DNA from: JBDSLU01 sp039916225
GTDB taxonomy: Bacteria > Acidobacteriota > Vicinamibacteria > Vicinamibacterales > Vicinamibacteraceae
Assembly: GCA_039916225.1 (NCBI GenBank)
Contig: JBDSLU010000337.1
Span: 1-30,314 of the forward strand
Reading direction: 5' to 3'
Length of the DNA: 30,314 nt
The translations under genes and the position numbers were made by a program. Below are positions 1 through 8,246 of the stretch, one piece after another (positions within the stretch are counted from its first letter, which is position 1; every line of letters starts with the position of its first letter). The notes under the pieces were generated by a model that did no database searches, had not been told where the DNA came from, and saw only the letters and a program-made list of their open reading frames with translations.

Positions 1-1514
1 CCGCCCGTGGCAAGCTGCATCACCTTCTCCTGCGTGGCCTCCGCGCGGCTCAGCTCGCCCCGGATGCGGCCCTCGTGCATCACCAGGATGCGGTCGCTCA
101 TGCCGAGCAGCTCGGGCAGCTCGCTCGAGACGAGGACGACGGCGGTGCCTTCCTGGCTGATGCGGTTGATGATGTTGTAGACCTCGAGCTTGGCGCCGAC
201 GTCGATGCCGCGCGTCGGCTCGTCGAGCAGGAGCACCCGCGGCTTGGTGTTGAGCGCCTTGCCGAGCACCACTTTCTGCTGGTTGCCGCCGGAGAGGGCG
301 CCGACCGGCGTCTCGAGATCGGGTGCCTTGATCCGGAGCGCGTCGAAGACGTCCTTGCCGACGCGATGCTCGCGCGGCGCGTCGATCAGCCCGAACCGCG
401 ACACGTCGGCCAGGCTCGACAGCGTCAGGTGGTAGCCGATGGCGGCGTCGAGGATCAGGCCGAAGCGCTTGCGATCCTCGGAGACCAGGGCCATGCCGTC
501 CGCCAGCAGATCGACCGGTCCGCGGTTGGGCCCGATCTCCCGTCCGAGGAGTCGGACGCGCCCGCCGGTGCGAACGCCCCAGGCCCCGAACAGGTGCATC
601 AGCAGCTCGCTGCGCCCGGCGCCCATCAGGCCGCCGATGCCGAGCACCTCGCCGGCCCGGACCTCGAAGCTGATGTCTTTCAGGTAGGCCGGTGATCCCT
701 TGGCCGGCGCGGCCGACAGGCGCTCGACCTGCAGCAGCACCTCGCCCGGCGTGCCGGCGCGGCGCGGGAACAGCTCGGTGATCTCGCGCCCGACCATGTG
801 GCGGATCACGTCGGCCTCGCGGGTCGCGGCGGTGTCGAGGGTGACGATGCTGCGGCCGTCGCGGAGCACGGTGATGCGGTCGGCGACCGAGAAGACCTCG
901 TCCAGCTTGTGCGAGATGTAGATGCACGAGATGCCGGCGTCGCGATACCGCTTCACCAGCTTGAGGAGGGCGATGACTTCCTGATCGGTCAGCGCCGCCG
1001 TCGGTTCGTCGAGGATCAGCACCTTGCTCTTCTTGCCGATGGCCCGCGCGATCTCGACCAGCTGCCGTTGTCCGACGCCGAGCTCGGCAATCGTCGTCGC
1101 CGGATCGAGATCGATCTGCGCGTCGTCGAGGATGGCGCGAGCGCGGGCGTAGATGGCGTTCCAGTCGAGGAGGCCGAAGCGTTGCGGCGCGTTGCCGAGC
1201 AGCAGGTTCTCGGCGACGGTCATCTCCGGGACCAGAGCCAGCTCCTGGTAGATCACCGCGATGCCGGCGGCGTCGGCGTCGCGGGGCGCCGAGAAGCGCG
1301 CCGCCTGCCCGCCGATCAGCAGCTCGCCCTCGTAGCTGCCGTGCGGGTGCAGGCCGCCGAGCAGCTTGATCAGCGTGCTCTTGCCGGCCCCGTTCTCGCC
1401 GCACAGCGCGTGCACCTCGCCGGCCCGCAGCGCGAAATCGACCTGGCTGAGGGCGGTGATGCCGCCGAACTTCTTGGTGAGCCCGCGGGTTTCGAGCAGC
1501 GTCGCCGCGCTCAT
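1..1514 (-). CDS. xylG: D-xylose ABC transporter ATP-binding protein XylG (C-terminus beyond left edge)
   Basis: Translating the minus strand from the ATG at 1514 gives an uninterrupted frame to the window edge (504 codons). It is a double-NBD sugar-import ATPase of the RbsA/MglA/XylG class: the first NBD has Walker A GENGAGKST at residues 39-47, the signature LGVGQRQLVEIARA and Walker B VLILDEPTAAL; the second has a degenerate P-loop (GLMGAGRSE), signature LSGGNQQKV and VLLLDEPTRGIDVGA. These two-domain features are typical of the family. The start overlaps the stop of the xylose-binding protein gene by four bases (ATGA), so the two are translationally coupled. It would energise xylose import from the cytoplasmic face. 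The permease gene (xylH) is not in view and would lie beyond base 1. Substrate assignment rests mainly on the neighbour. Confidence 0.93.
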   Translation of the reverse strand, partial: MSAATLLETRGLTKKFGGITALSQVDFALRAGEVHALCGENGAGKSTLIKLLGGLHPHGSYEGELLIGGQAARFSAPRDADAAGIAVIYQELALVPEMTVAENLLLGNAPQRFGLLDWNAIYARARAILDDAQIDLDPATTIAELGVGQRQLVEIARAIGKKSKVLILDEPTAALTDQEVIALLKLVKRYRDAGISCIYISHKLDEVFSVADRITVLRDGRSIVTLDTAATREADVIRHMVGREITELFPRRAGTPGEVLLQVERLSAAPAKGSPAYLKDISFEVRAGEVLGIGGLMGAGRSELLMHLFGAWGVRTGGRVRLLGREIGPNRGPVDLLADGMALVSEDRKRFGLILDAAIGYHLTLSSLADVSRFGLIDAPREHRVGKDVFDALRIKAPDLETPVGALSGGNQQKVVLGKALNTKPRVLLLDEPTRGIDVGAKLEVYNIINRISQEGTAVVLVSSELPELLGMSDRILVMHEGRIRGELSRAEATQEKVMQLATG

Positions 1515-2593
1515 GGCTGCGCGGGCGCCCGCGACGGCCGATTGGCGACCGGAACCCCGCGGTAGACCTCGTCGTACGAGTGGAAGCCGTCCTTCACCAC
1601 CGTGTCGGCCATGTTGGTGCGGGTCACCGTGACGACTTCGTTGAGCAGGGACGGGACGGCGATCTTGCCGTTGTTGGTGGTCTGGCTGGCGACCACGACC
1701 TGGCGCCGGCCCATCTTCACCGCGAGCTCCGCCGCGCTGCTGGCGAGGCGCTTCAGCGGCTTGTAGATCGACATCGCCTGGGTGCCGGCGACGATGCGCT
1801 GGCAGGCGACCAGCTCGGCGTCCTGTCCGGTGACCAGCTTCTGGCCGGCCAGCCCTTCCTCCGTCAACGCCTGGATGGCGCCGCCGGCGGTCCCGTCGTT
1901 CGAGGCCAGCACGGCATCGAACGCGGTGCCCTTACTGGTAATCGCGGCGTTCATGATCCGCTTGGCGTTCTCCGGCTTCCAGTCGTCGGCCCAGTCCTCG
2001 TGTACGACCTGGATGTCGCCGCGGTCGATGTACGGCTTGAGGACGTTGTCCTGGCCCTGCTTGAACTGGGCGGCGTTGTTGTCGGTCTTCGACCCGTAGA
2101 TGCGGACGATCTTGCCCTTGCCCTTCAGCTGATCGACCACGAACTGCGCCTGCAACTCGCCGACGCGGACGTTGTCGAAGCTGACGTACATGTCGAGGTC
2201 GCTGTCCTTGATCAACCGGTCGTAGGCGATGACCGGGATGCCGGCCTGGTGCGCCATCGTCACCGCCTTGGCCATCGCCGTCCCGTCGTGCGGGACGACG
2301 ACCAGGACGTCGACCTTGTTGGTGATCAGCTTCTCGACGTCGCCGATCTGGACGGTGTCGTCGCTGTTGGCGGACAGCACGATGACCTCGCCGCCCAGCT
2401 CGTGCACCCGGTTCACGAACAGGTCACGGTCGGCCTGCCACCGCGCTTCTTTCAGGGTGTCGAGGCTGAGCCCGACGACCAGCTTGGCGCCGCTGCCCGG
2501 CGCCGCCGACGCGGCTCCGCCGCGGCCGAGAATGAGCCCGGTCGCCACCGAGAGGATGAAGGAGCCGACGACGAGCAGAATCCGCACGTTCAT
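1511..2593 (-). CDS. xylF: D-xylose ABC transporter periplasmic substrate-binding protein XylF
   Basis: This 360-residue protein starts with a signal sequence or lipid-less membrane leader (MNVRILLVVGSFILSVATG) and continues as a type I periplasmic sugar-binding protein. Recognisable XylF stretches include GLSLDTLKEARWQADRD, SANSDDTVQI, VVPHDGTAMAKAV, YDRLIKDSDLDMYVSFDN, VRIYGSKTDNNA and VLASNDGTAGGAIQAL, closely matching the D-xylose-binding family rather than ribose or galactose binders. The ATG at 2593 is chosen because AAGGAA lies about nine bases upstream and the signal peptide begins there; the open frame extends further upstream without a leader-like sequence. It is the first gene of the xylFG operon and delivers xylose to the membrane transporter. 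Confidence 0.95.
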   Translation of the reverse strand: MNVRILLVVGSFILSVATGLILGRGGAASAAPGSGAKLVVGLSLDTLKEARWQADRDLFVNRVHELGGEVIVLSANSDDTVQIGDVEKLITNKVDVLVVVPHDGTAMAKAVTMAHQAGIPVIAYDRLIKDSDLDMYVSFDNVRVGELQAQFVVDQLKGKGKIVRIYGSKTDNNAAQFKQGQDNVLKPYIDRGDIQVVHEDWADDWKPENAKRIMNAAITSKGTAFDAVLASNDGTAGGAIQALTEEGLAGQKLVTGQDAELVACQRIVAGTQAMSIYKPLKRLASSAAELAVKMGRRQVVVASQTTNNGKIAVPSLLNEVVTVTRTNMADTVVKDGFHSYDEVYRGVPVANRPSRAPAQP

Positions 2594-2656
2594 GTTCAGA
2601 CGTTCCTTACCGGGGGCCAGCCCCTTCGGCATCGCAGTACTGTCCAGAGGCCCACG

Positions 2657-2685
2657 AGCGTACAGGGGCCAACCCGGCAATTCAA
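2657..2685 (-). promoter_or_regulatory. candidate sigma-70-like promoter of xylFG
   Basis: On the minus strand upstream of xylF there is TTGAAT (2680-2685), a 17-base spacer and TACGCT (2657-2662). The -35 matches the consensus at four of six positions and the -10 at three of six, with ideal spacing and about 60 bases to the start codon. It is the best candidate in the 170-bp gap between xylF and the phosphatase gene. Position is seen; activity is inferred. Confidence 0.35.
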
Positions 2686-2763
2686 GCGAGGCCACAACGA
2701 AACTGGTCAGACCGGGTATTCGCGGATACGGCAGGGGAGTCGCCGACGGCGGAACGGGGCGCC

Positions 2764-3621
2764 TCAGCCGCGCCCGGTGAGCGCGGGCAGGATCCGGTTC
2801 TTCACGATCTGCCAGACCTGCGGACCCGGCGGCGGCGGCGTGATCTCCGCGACGTAGAAGCTGACGTCGTCGTGCGTCATCGGATCGGCGGCGGTGTGGG
2901 CGCGCAGGGCGTCGACCAGGGCGGTCGCCAGCCCCTCGCAGGCGTTGCCGGAGGCCAGGCACGCGTCCAGCACCCGCTCGACGCCGGCGTCGCCGAACTC
3001 GGTGTCATCGGGTGACGGCGCTTCGAGCACGCCGTCGGTCACGAGCAGCAACCGATCCCCAGGGACGGCTCGAACCTGCGTCCGGGAGTAGGACGGGCCG
3101 AAGCTGGTGCCGAGCGGCAGATCGGCGGGGCCCGTGGTCACCGCTTCCGTGATGACCAGCCGCTCCCACCGCCGGCCGCGTCCGTCGCCGCCGGCGTGGT
3201 AGATCCAGCCGGGCGGGTGCCCGGCATAGCTGATGGTGAGAAGCTGCTTCCACGGTCGATAGGAAACGAGCGCGGCTGTGGTGATCGCCTTCAGGCCGCT
3301 CTGTTCGAGGCGGACGTCGAGCGCGCGCATGACCTCGCGCTCGTCCCACGAGTTGACGCTCGCCCGCAGCTCGGCGTGCATCACGCGGGCCACGCCGGCG
3401 ACCCGTTCGCCGTGCCCGGCGACGTCGGCCAGGCAGACGCGGGCGATGATCCCGGAGTTGCACATCGAGCAGTAGTGGACGTCGCCGCCCGACTCGCCGT
3501 GGCAGGGATGCGAGTAGAGGACCCCGGCCAGGCCGGGCAGGTCTACGACGGTCCAGACGGGTTCGTTGCCTCCCCGAACTTCGCCGCAAATGAGGCCGAC
3601 CGCGGGCTGTGGTTGTGGCAT
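2764..3621 (-). CDS. SpoIIE/PP2C-type serine/threonine protein phosphatase
   Basis: The 285-residue product is a single soluble SpoIIE-class phosphatase domain. Metal-binding acidic motifs of the family are visible: GGDV (D47), ADVAGHGE (D66), LLVTDGVLEA (D196) and THDDVS (D251/D252). The N-terminal ICGEVRGGNEPVWTVVDLPG stretch is a signature of a stand-alone form common in Acidobacteria and relatives. Such enzymes dephosphorylate phosphoserine/threonine on regulators, often anti-sigma antagonists, but no partner kinase or STAS protein is adjacent, so the substrate is unknown. The ATG at 3621 is preceded immediately by AAGAGG with essentially no spacer, so the exact start is uncertain; no better in-frame start with a spaced ribosome site was seen. 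It is divergent from the CE15 gene, 64 bp away. Confidence 0.88.
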   Translation of the reverse strand: MPQPQPAVGLICGEVRGGNEPVWTVVDLPGLAGVLYSHPCHGESGGDVHYCSMCNSGIIARVCLADVAGHGERVAGVARVMHAELRASVNSWDEREVMRALDVRLEQSGLKAITTAALVSYRPWKQLLTISYAGHPPGWIYHAGGDGRGRRWERLVITEAVTTGPADLPLGTSFGPSYSRTQVRAVPGDRLLLVTDGVLEAPSPDDTEFGDAGVERVLDACLASGNACEGLATALVDALRAHTAADPMTHDDVSFYVAEITPPPPGPQVWQIVKNRILPALTGRG

Positions 3622-3685
3622 CCTCTTACCGCTCACCAGACACGAAGGCCTCAATGTTTGCGGCCTTCCACTATGCGAGGGCCCG

Positions 3686-5236
3686 ATGTTCGCATCCCAA
3701 ACGAGCCGGCTCGCCGCCGGTGCGTTGACCTTGGCCGTCGCCGTCCAGGCCGGCCCGATGGTCGCCGCCCAAGCGCCGACGGCCACTCCGCCCGCCACGC
3801 CGCCAGCTGCCGGTCCAGCAGCCGCCGCTCAGCCACCCACCCCGTCGGCCGCGCAGCTCGCGACCCAGGAAGCGACCCAGGCCGATCACAAGCGGATGCT
3901 CGCCCTCCTCGGCATCGCCGAGCTCCGCCGCGGCGTCGAAGGCCGCAACCCGCAGTCGCCGACCTTCGCCAACTACGACGAGGCGAAGGTGGCGCCGTAC
4001 CCGCCGCTGCCCGAGCTCATGGTAACCAAGGCCGGCACCCGCGTCACGACCGCCAAGCAGTGGTGGGATGTCCGCCGCCCGGAGCTGGTCGAGCTGTTCG
4101 ACCGCGAAGTCTACGGTCGGATGCCGAAGGTGACGCCCAAGGTGTCGTGGTCGGTCACGAACACCACCGAGGAGACCGTCGGTGGCGTGACGATGGTCAA
4201 AAAGGAGCTGCTCGGCAAGGTTGACAACAGCAGCTACCCACAGATTGCGGTGAACGTCGAGGCGGCCGTGTGGACGCCCAAGGACGCCAAGGGCGCCGTG
4301 CCGGTGGTGCTGGAGTACGGCTCCGGCGGGCGACCGCAGCCGCCGCGACAGGCCCCGGTCGCCTCCGCACCACCGGCGGGCGCGACGCCCGCGCCAGGTG
4401 CTACGGCGCCCCAAGTCGGCCGTACCGCGACGCCTGGGCCGACTTGGCAGGAGCAGGTCGTCGCCAAGGGCTGGGGCTACGCCAGCATCCGGCCCGGCAG
4501 CGTCCAGGCCGACAACGGCGCCGGGTTGGCGGAGGGCATCATCGGCCTCGTCAACAAGGGCCAGCCGCGCAAGGCGGACGACTGGGGCGCGCTGAAGGCG
4601 TGGACGTGGGGCACCAGCCGCCTCCTCGACTACCTCGAGACCGACAGGGCGGTGGACGCCAAGCGCGTCGCCCTCGAGGGCCACTCGCGCTACGGCAAGG
4701 GGACGATCGTCGCCATGGCCTACGAGCCGCGGCTGGCGGTGGCGTTCATCAGTTCGTCGGGCGCCGGTGGCGCCAAGATCATGCGTCGGACCTACGGCGA
4801 GCTGCTCGAGAACGTCGCCGCGCCGAGCGAGTACCACTGGATGGCCGGCAACTTCCTCAAGTACGCCGGTCCGCTGACGGTCAACGATCTGCCGGTCGAC
4901 GCGCACGAACTCGTTGCGATGTGCGCGCCGCGCCCGGTGTTCATCAGCAGCGGCGACACCCTCGGCGGCGTGCCGGCCGGCGACGGCTGGGTCGACGCCA
5001 AGGGGATGTTCCTGGCGGGCGTCCACGCCGGACCGGTCTACCGGCTGCTCGGCAAGAATGATCTCGGTGCCACCGAATTCCCGAAGGTGGAGACGGCGTT
5101 CATCGACGGCGACATCGGCTTCCGCCAGCACACGGCCGGGCATACGCCGGGCCCGAACTGGCCGACGTTCCTGACGTTCGCCGCGCGCTACTTCGCGCCG
5201 GGCGCCAAGCCGGCCAAGGCCCCCAAGACGAACTAG
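3686..5236 (+). CDS. secreted glucuronoyl methylesterase-like protein (CE15 family)
   Basis: The 516-residue protein carries a signal peptide (residues 1 to about 28, ending VAAQA), an Ala/Pro-rich linker, and an alpha/beta-hydrolase domain of carbohydrate esterase family 15. Diagnostic sequences are the N-terminal WWDVRRPELVELFDREVYGR, the nucleophile motif GHSRYGKG with Ser334, and a C-terminal His (H486) in GHTPGPNWPTFLTFAARYF. Family CE15 enzymes cleave the ester between lignin alcohols and 4-O-methylglucuronate on xylan. An Ala/Pro-rich insert lies around residues 215-250. GAGG sits eight bases before the chosen ATG; longer in-frame starts upstream lack a leader. Its neighbourhood to a xylose importer supports a role in xylan use, although no xylanase is in view. 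Confidence 0.85.
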   Translation: MFASQTSRLAAGALTLAVAVQAGPMVAAQAPTATPPATPPAAGPAAAAQPPTPSAAQLATQEATQADHKRMLALLGIAELRRGVEGRNPQSPTFANYDEAKVAPYPPLPELMVTKAGTRVTTAKQWWDVRRPELVELFDREVYGRMPKVTPKVSWSVTNTTEETVGGVTMVKKELLGKVDNSSYPQIAVNVEAAVWTPKDAKGAVPVVLEYGSGGRPQPPRQAPVASAPPAGATPAPGATAPQVGRTATPGPTWQEQVVAKGWGYASIRPGSVQADNGAGLAEGIIGLVNKGQPRKADDWGALKAWTWGTSRLLDYLETDRAVDAKRVALEGHSRYGKGTIVAMAYEPRLAVAFISSSGAGGAKIMRRTYGELLENVAAPSEYHWMAGNFLKYAGPLTVNDLPVDAHELVAMCAPRPVFISSGDTLGGVPAGDGWVDAKGMFLAGVHAGPVYRLLGKNDLGATEFPKVETAFIDGDIGFRQHTAGHTPGPNWPTFLTFAARYFAPGAKPAKAPKTN

Positions 5237-5277
5237 CGGGTTCGCGACCCGCCCTCGCGCGGTCGCGTCAGTCCGTG

Positions 5278-5306
5278 GCGCGACGGTCCAGTCCGGGCCG
5301 TCGCGC
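5278..5306 (+). terminator. GC-rich hairpin after the CE15 gene
   Basis: A perfect nine-base-pair stem, GCGCGACGG at 5278-5286 and CCGTCGCGC at 5298-5306, closes an 11-base loop 41 bases after the CE15 stop. A smaller hairpin (GCGGGT/ACCCGC, 5236-5252) starts at the stop codon itself. Neither is followed by a T-run, so termination would be weak or factor-assisted. The larger stem ends 15 bases before the next start and could also affect its translation. Confidence 0.4.
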
Positions 5307-5321
5307 GCTATCCTCTTGGCC

Positions 5322-5924
5322 GTGGCGAAGGCCAAAATCCACTACTTTCCCGACGGGGCGGCCCTGCGCGCCTGGTTCGCCGAGTACGCGGCGACCGCCG
5401 ACGAACTGCACGTCGGCTACTACAAGCGACACACCGGCAAGTCGAGCCCGACCTGGTCGGAATCGGTCGACGAAGCGCTCTGCTTCGGCTGGATCGACGG
5501 CGTCCGCCACAGCGTCGACGCCGACCGCTACACCAACCGCTTCACGCCACGCCGGAAGGGCAGCCACTGGAGCCACGTCAACATCGCCAAGGTCGAGGCG
5601 CTGATCGCGGCCACGCGGATGACGCCGTCCGGCCTCGCCGCCTATGAGGCGCGCCAACCGGCCAAGACCGGCCGCGCCTCCTACGAGCAGCGGCCGCACG
5701 CATTCCCTCCGCCGCAGGAGAAGGTTTTCAAGGCGCACAAGGCGGCCTGGGACTGGTTCTCCAGTCAACCGCCCGGCTATCGCCGGACGGCGATCTGGTT
5801 CGTGGTCAGCGCCGTCAAGGCCGAGACCCAGGCCAAGCGGCTGCAGCGGCTCATCGAGCTGTCGGCCGAGCAGCGCCGGATCATCGGCCCCGGCAGCGTC
5901 GCGGACGCCAAGCGACCGCGATGA
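5322..5924 (+). CDS. YdeI/OmpD-associated (OmdA) family protein
   Basis: About 200 residues. The sequence matches the YdeI/OmdA family: an N-terminal domain with LHVGYYKRHTGK, SVDEALCFGWIDGVR and FTPRRKGSHWSHVN, and a C-terminal helical part with WFSSQPPGYRRTAIWFVVSAVKAETQAKRL typical of the bacteriocin-protection-like OmdA tail. The precise biochemical role of this family is not established; members have been linked to resistance to peptides. There is no ATG; GTG at 5322 (used here) and TTG at 5316 are equally open and no clear ribosome site decides between them. The stop overlaps the next ATG by four bases (ATGA), so it is translationally coupled to the membrane HExxH protein. Confidence 0.85.
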   Translation: MAKAKIHYFPDGAALRAWFAEYAATADELHVGYYKRHTGKSSPTWSESVDEALCFGWIDGVRHSVDADRYTNRFTPRRKGSHWSHVNIAKVEALIAATRMTPSGLAAYEARQPAKTGRASYEQRPHAFPPPQEKVFKAHKAAWDWFSSQPPGYRRTAIWFVVSAVKAETQAKRLQRLIELSAEQRRIIGPGSVADAKRPR

Positions 5925-6508
5925 CCGGCGACGATGGCTTCCCCGAGTTGCCCGGGGCGAAGTGGCCGGCGATCGCCGGGCGCGCCCTGCTCTGGCTGAT
6001 CCTCGCCTGGCTCACGCTGCGTTTCGCCGCGCACAGCATCGTCTCGAACTACGCCGGCAGCTCGTGGCTGCACCTCATCAACCTGGTGTTCCACGAAGCC
6101 GGCCATGTCCTGTTCGGCTTCTTTCCGCGCTTCTTCATGGTCCTCGGCGGGTCGGCGACGCAGGTGCTGGTGCCGCTGGCCTGCCTGGTGGCCTTCGTGC
6201 GGCAGGGCGATCGCTTCGGCGCCGCCGTCGCCGTCTGGTGGGCCGGGCAGAACCTGGTCGATCTGGCGCCGTATATCAATGACGCGCGCGACCTGCAGCT
6301 GGTACTGCTCGGCGGCCGCACCGGGGCCGAAGTCGAGGGCCACGACTGGGAATACCTGCTCGGCGCCGTGCGCCTGATGACCTGGGATCACGCGCTGGCT
6401 CGGCTGGCGCACGTCGTCGGACTGCTGATCATGATGGCGGCGCTGGCCTGGGCCGTCCGCGAACTGCTGCGGCAATACCACGACGCGCGCGCCGAGGCGG
6501 CGGCGTAG
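5921..6508 (+). CDS. membrane protein with HExxH motif (putative integral-membrane metalloprotein)
   Basis: I do not recognise a named family. The 195-residue protein has about four hydrophobic segments (roughly 22-38, 72-94, 98-118 and 161-181). Between the first two lies LVFHEAGHVLFGFF, an HExxH zinc motif (H58, E59, H62) embedded in a hydrophobic stretch, as in site-2-type (M50) proteases. Further conserved-looking polar patches are PYINDARD (D121) and GHDWEYLLG (H141, D142), which could complete a metal site. My recollection is that uncharacterised bacterial homologues share the HExGH, DAR and HDW patches, but this was not checked. It lacks the standard M50 second motif NxxPxxxLDG. The gene overlaps the YdeI/OmdA stop by four bases. 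Protease activity is inference only. Confidence 0.72.
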   Translation: MTGDDGFPELPGAKWPAIAGRALLWLILAWLTLRFAAHSIVSNYAGSSWLHLINLVFHEAGHVLFGFFPRFFMVLGGSATQVLVPLACLVAFVRQGDRFGAAVAVWWAGQNLVDLAPYINDARDLQLVLLGGRTGAEVEGHDWEYLLGAVRLMTWDHALARLAHVVGLLIMMAALAWAVRELLRQYHDARAEAAA

Positions 6509-6613
6509 ACCTATCAGGGGGCGACGCGGTCGCTTGCCTGTTGGCGCCCGATATCTGGCAGTATGGATTCGTGGCGCCCTCGCGCCGCACGGTCACACTG
6601 GAGGCAGACACAG

Positions 6614-7078
6614 ATGGGTGTTCGTCGTTCGATGATGTCAGGATGTACGGCGGTCGTGCTGGCGCTCGGCGCCGCGGCGGGTGTGCACGCCCAGGCCCCG
6701 CGGGTGGTGGCGATCACGGGGACCGACGCGATGAAGTACAGCGTCGCCGCGATCGAGGCCAAGCCGGGCGAGAAGATCACCGTCAAGCTCACCGGCCAGG
6801 GCGCGATCCCGAAGGTCGCGATGGCTCACAACTTCGTGCTGCTGGCGGCCAAGACCGACGCGGCGGCGTTCTCGACCGCAGCCGCCTCGGCCCGCGCCAC
6901 CGACTTCATCCCGGCGGCGATGAAGGACAAGGTGCTGGCGTCGACCAAGCTCGCCGGTACCGGCGAGACCGTCGAGGTGACGTTCGACGCGCCCAAGGAG
7001 CCGGGCGTCTACACTTATCTCTGCACGTTCCCCGGGCACTTCATGGCTGGCATGAAGGGCACGCTCACCGTCAAGTAG
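6614..7078 (+). CDS. blue copper protein (azurin/auracyanin-like cupredoxin)
   Basis: The 154-residue product has an N-terminal signal peptide ending near VHAQA and a cupredoxin domain. Copper ligands are visible as H72 (AMAHNF) and the C-terminal loop YLCTFPGHFMAGMKG giving C137, H142 and M147; the five-residue step from His to Met resembles auracyanin/plastocyanin more than classic azurin. It would act as a periplasmic one-electron carrier. GGAGG at 6600-6604 lies nine bases before the ATG at 6614, which decides the start over an upstream in-frame ATG at 6563. Only one base separates its stop from the downstream dehydrogenase gene, so the two are co-transcribed, though no functional link is obvious. 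Confidence 0.92.
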   Translation: MGVRRSMMSGCTAVVLALGAAAGVHAQAPRVVAITGTDAMKYSVAAIEAKPGEKITVKLTGQGAIPKVAMAHNFVLLAAKTDAAAFSTAAASARATDFIPAAMKDKVLASTKLAGTGETVEVTFDAPKEPGVYTYLCTFPGHFMAGMKGTLTVK

Positions 7079-7079
7079 C

Positions 7080-8072
7080 GTGCGGGTCGCGATCTTCAGC
7101 GCGCGGACCTACGACCGCACGCACCTCGATCGCGCCAACCGCCGGGCCGGCCACGCGCTGGTCTACTTCGATGCGCACCTCGAGTCCGCGACCAGCCAGC
7201 TGGCCCGCGGCTTCGAGGTCGTGTCGGCGTTCGTCAACGATCGCCTGGACGCCGACGTCCTCCACGCCCTCGCCGAGGGCGGCACCCGCCTGATCGCGCT
7301 CCGCTGCGCCGGCTTCAACCAAGTCGATCTCGCTGTCGCGGCCGAACTCGGCATCCGCATCGTGCGGGTCCCGGCCTACTCGCCGCACGCGGTCGCCGAG
7401 CACACGATCGCGCTGATCCTGGCGCTCAACCGCCACATCCCACGGGCCGTCGGCCGCGTCCGCGACGGCAACTTCGCGCTCGACGGTCTCGTCGGCTTCG
7501 ACCTGCACGGCAAGACCGCCGGCGTCGTCGGCACCGGTCAGATCGGCCAGGTCGTCATCCGCATCCTGGCCGGCTTCGGCTGCCGCGTGCTGGCCTGCGA
7601 TCCGTTTCCGTCGCCAGCGGTCACCGCGCTCGGCGCCACTTACGTCACCATCGAGACGCTGCTCGCCGAGAGCCACGTCGTCACGCTGCACTGTCCGCTG
7701 ACGCCGGATACGCATCACGTGATGAACGCCGACGCCTTCGCGCTGTTGCGCAAGGGCACCATGGTCATCAACACCAGCCGCGGCGGCCTCCTCGACACGC
7801 GCGCGGCGATCGCGGCGCTCAAGTCCGGCCGCCTCGGCGCGCTCGGCATCGACGTCTACGAAGAAGAAGCGGCGCTGTTCTTCGAGGATCTGTCAGGCAC
7901 GGTGCTGCGCGACGACGTGTTCGCGCGTCTGCTGACGTTCCCCAACGTCATCGTCACGGCGCATCAGGCGTTCCTGACCACGGAAGCGCTCACCGCCATC
8001 GCCGAGACCACGCTGGCCAGCATCACGGCGTTTGCCGCCGGCGACCCCCTCCCCAACGAAGTACGCGCCTGA
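7080..8072 (+). CDS. ldhA: D-lactate dehydrogenase / 2-hydroxyacid dehydrogenase
   Basis: The 330-residue cytosolic NAD-dependent dehydrogenase shows the whole D-isomer-specific 2-hydroxyacid dehydrogenase layout: substrate domain with IALRCAGFNQVDL, YSPHAVAEHTIALILALNR, nucleotide-binding GTGQIG at 151-156, catalytic R234 in NTSRGGLLDT, GIDVYEEEAALFFEDLS and catalytic H295 in VTAHQAFLT. The EEEAALFFEDLS stretch is characteristic of the fermentative D-lactate dehydrogenase LdhA subgroup, which reduces pyruvate to D-lactate. Translation begins at GTG 7080, one base after the blue copper gene stop, implying coupling. A hairpin followed by TTT lies just after the stop. Confidence 0.93.
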   Translation: MRVAIFSARTYDRTHLDRANRRAGHALVYFDAHLESATSQLARGFEVVSAFVNDRLDADVLHALAEGGTRLIALRCAGFNQVDLAVAAELGIRIVRVPAYSPHAVAEHTIALILALNRHIPRAVGRVRDGNFALDGLVGFDLHGKTAGVVGTGQIGQVVIRILAGFGCRVLACDPFPSPAVTALGATYVTIETLLAESHVVTLHCPLTPDTHHVMNADAFALLRKGTMVINTSRGGLLDTRAAIAALKSGRLGALGIDVYEEEAALFFEDLSGTVLRDDVFARLLTFPNVIVTAHQAFLTTEALTAIAETTLASITAFAAGDPLPNEVRA

Positions 8073-8078
8073 CGTCAC

Positions 8079-8107
8079 GCGGTCGTCTGCTGGGGACGCC
8101 CGCCTTT
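8079..8107 (+). terminator. hairpin terminator after ldhA
   Basis: GCGGTCGTC (8079-8087) pairs with GACGCCCGC (8095-8103) with one mismatch, and the stem is followed by CTTT. It starts seven bases after the ldhA stop. The right half belongs to an 18-bp direct repeat found again at 8584-8601. Confidence 0.5.
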
Positions 8108-8246
8108 GAACCCTTGCGGCACGCCTGCCGGCGCCGCAGCGCGCCGAGCACGACGATCAGATCCACGGATTCGCTCGGGAATCTGTGTGACATCGGCGCG
8201 CTCTGGACCGGGGCTCGCGCATTGCTGGTCGTGACGCCCGCTGCTC

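Noticed and set aside
75..1565. Plus-strand open frames over the xylG gene
   Set aside because: They are antisense shadows; the minus strand gives a full ABC ATPase with all motifs.
2613..2624. GGGGC-GCCCC hairpin in the xylF leader as a riboswitch
   Set aside because: A five-base stem with a two-base loop is too small and no larger conserved fold was seen.
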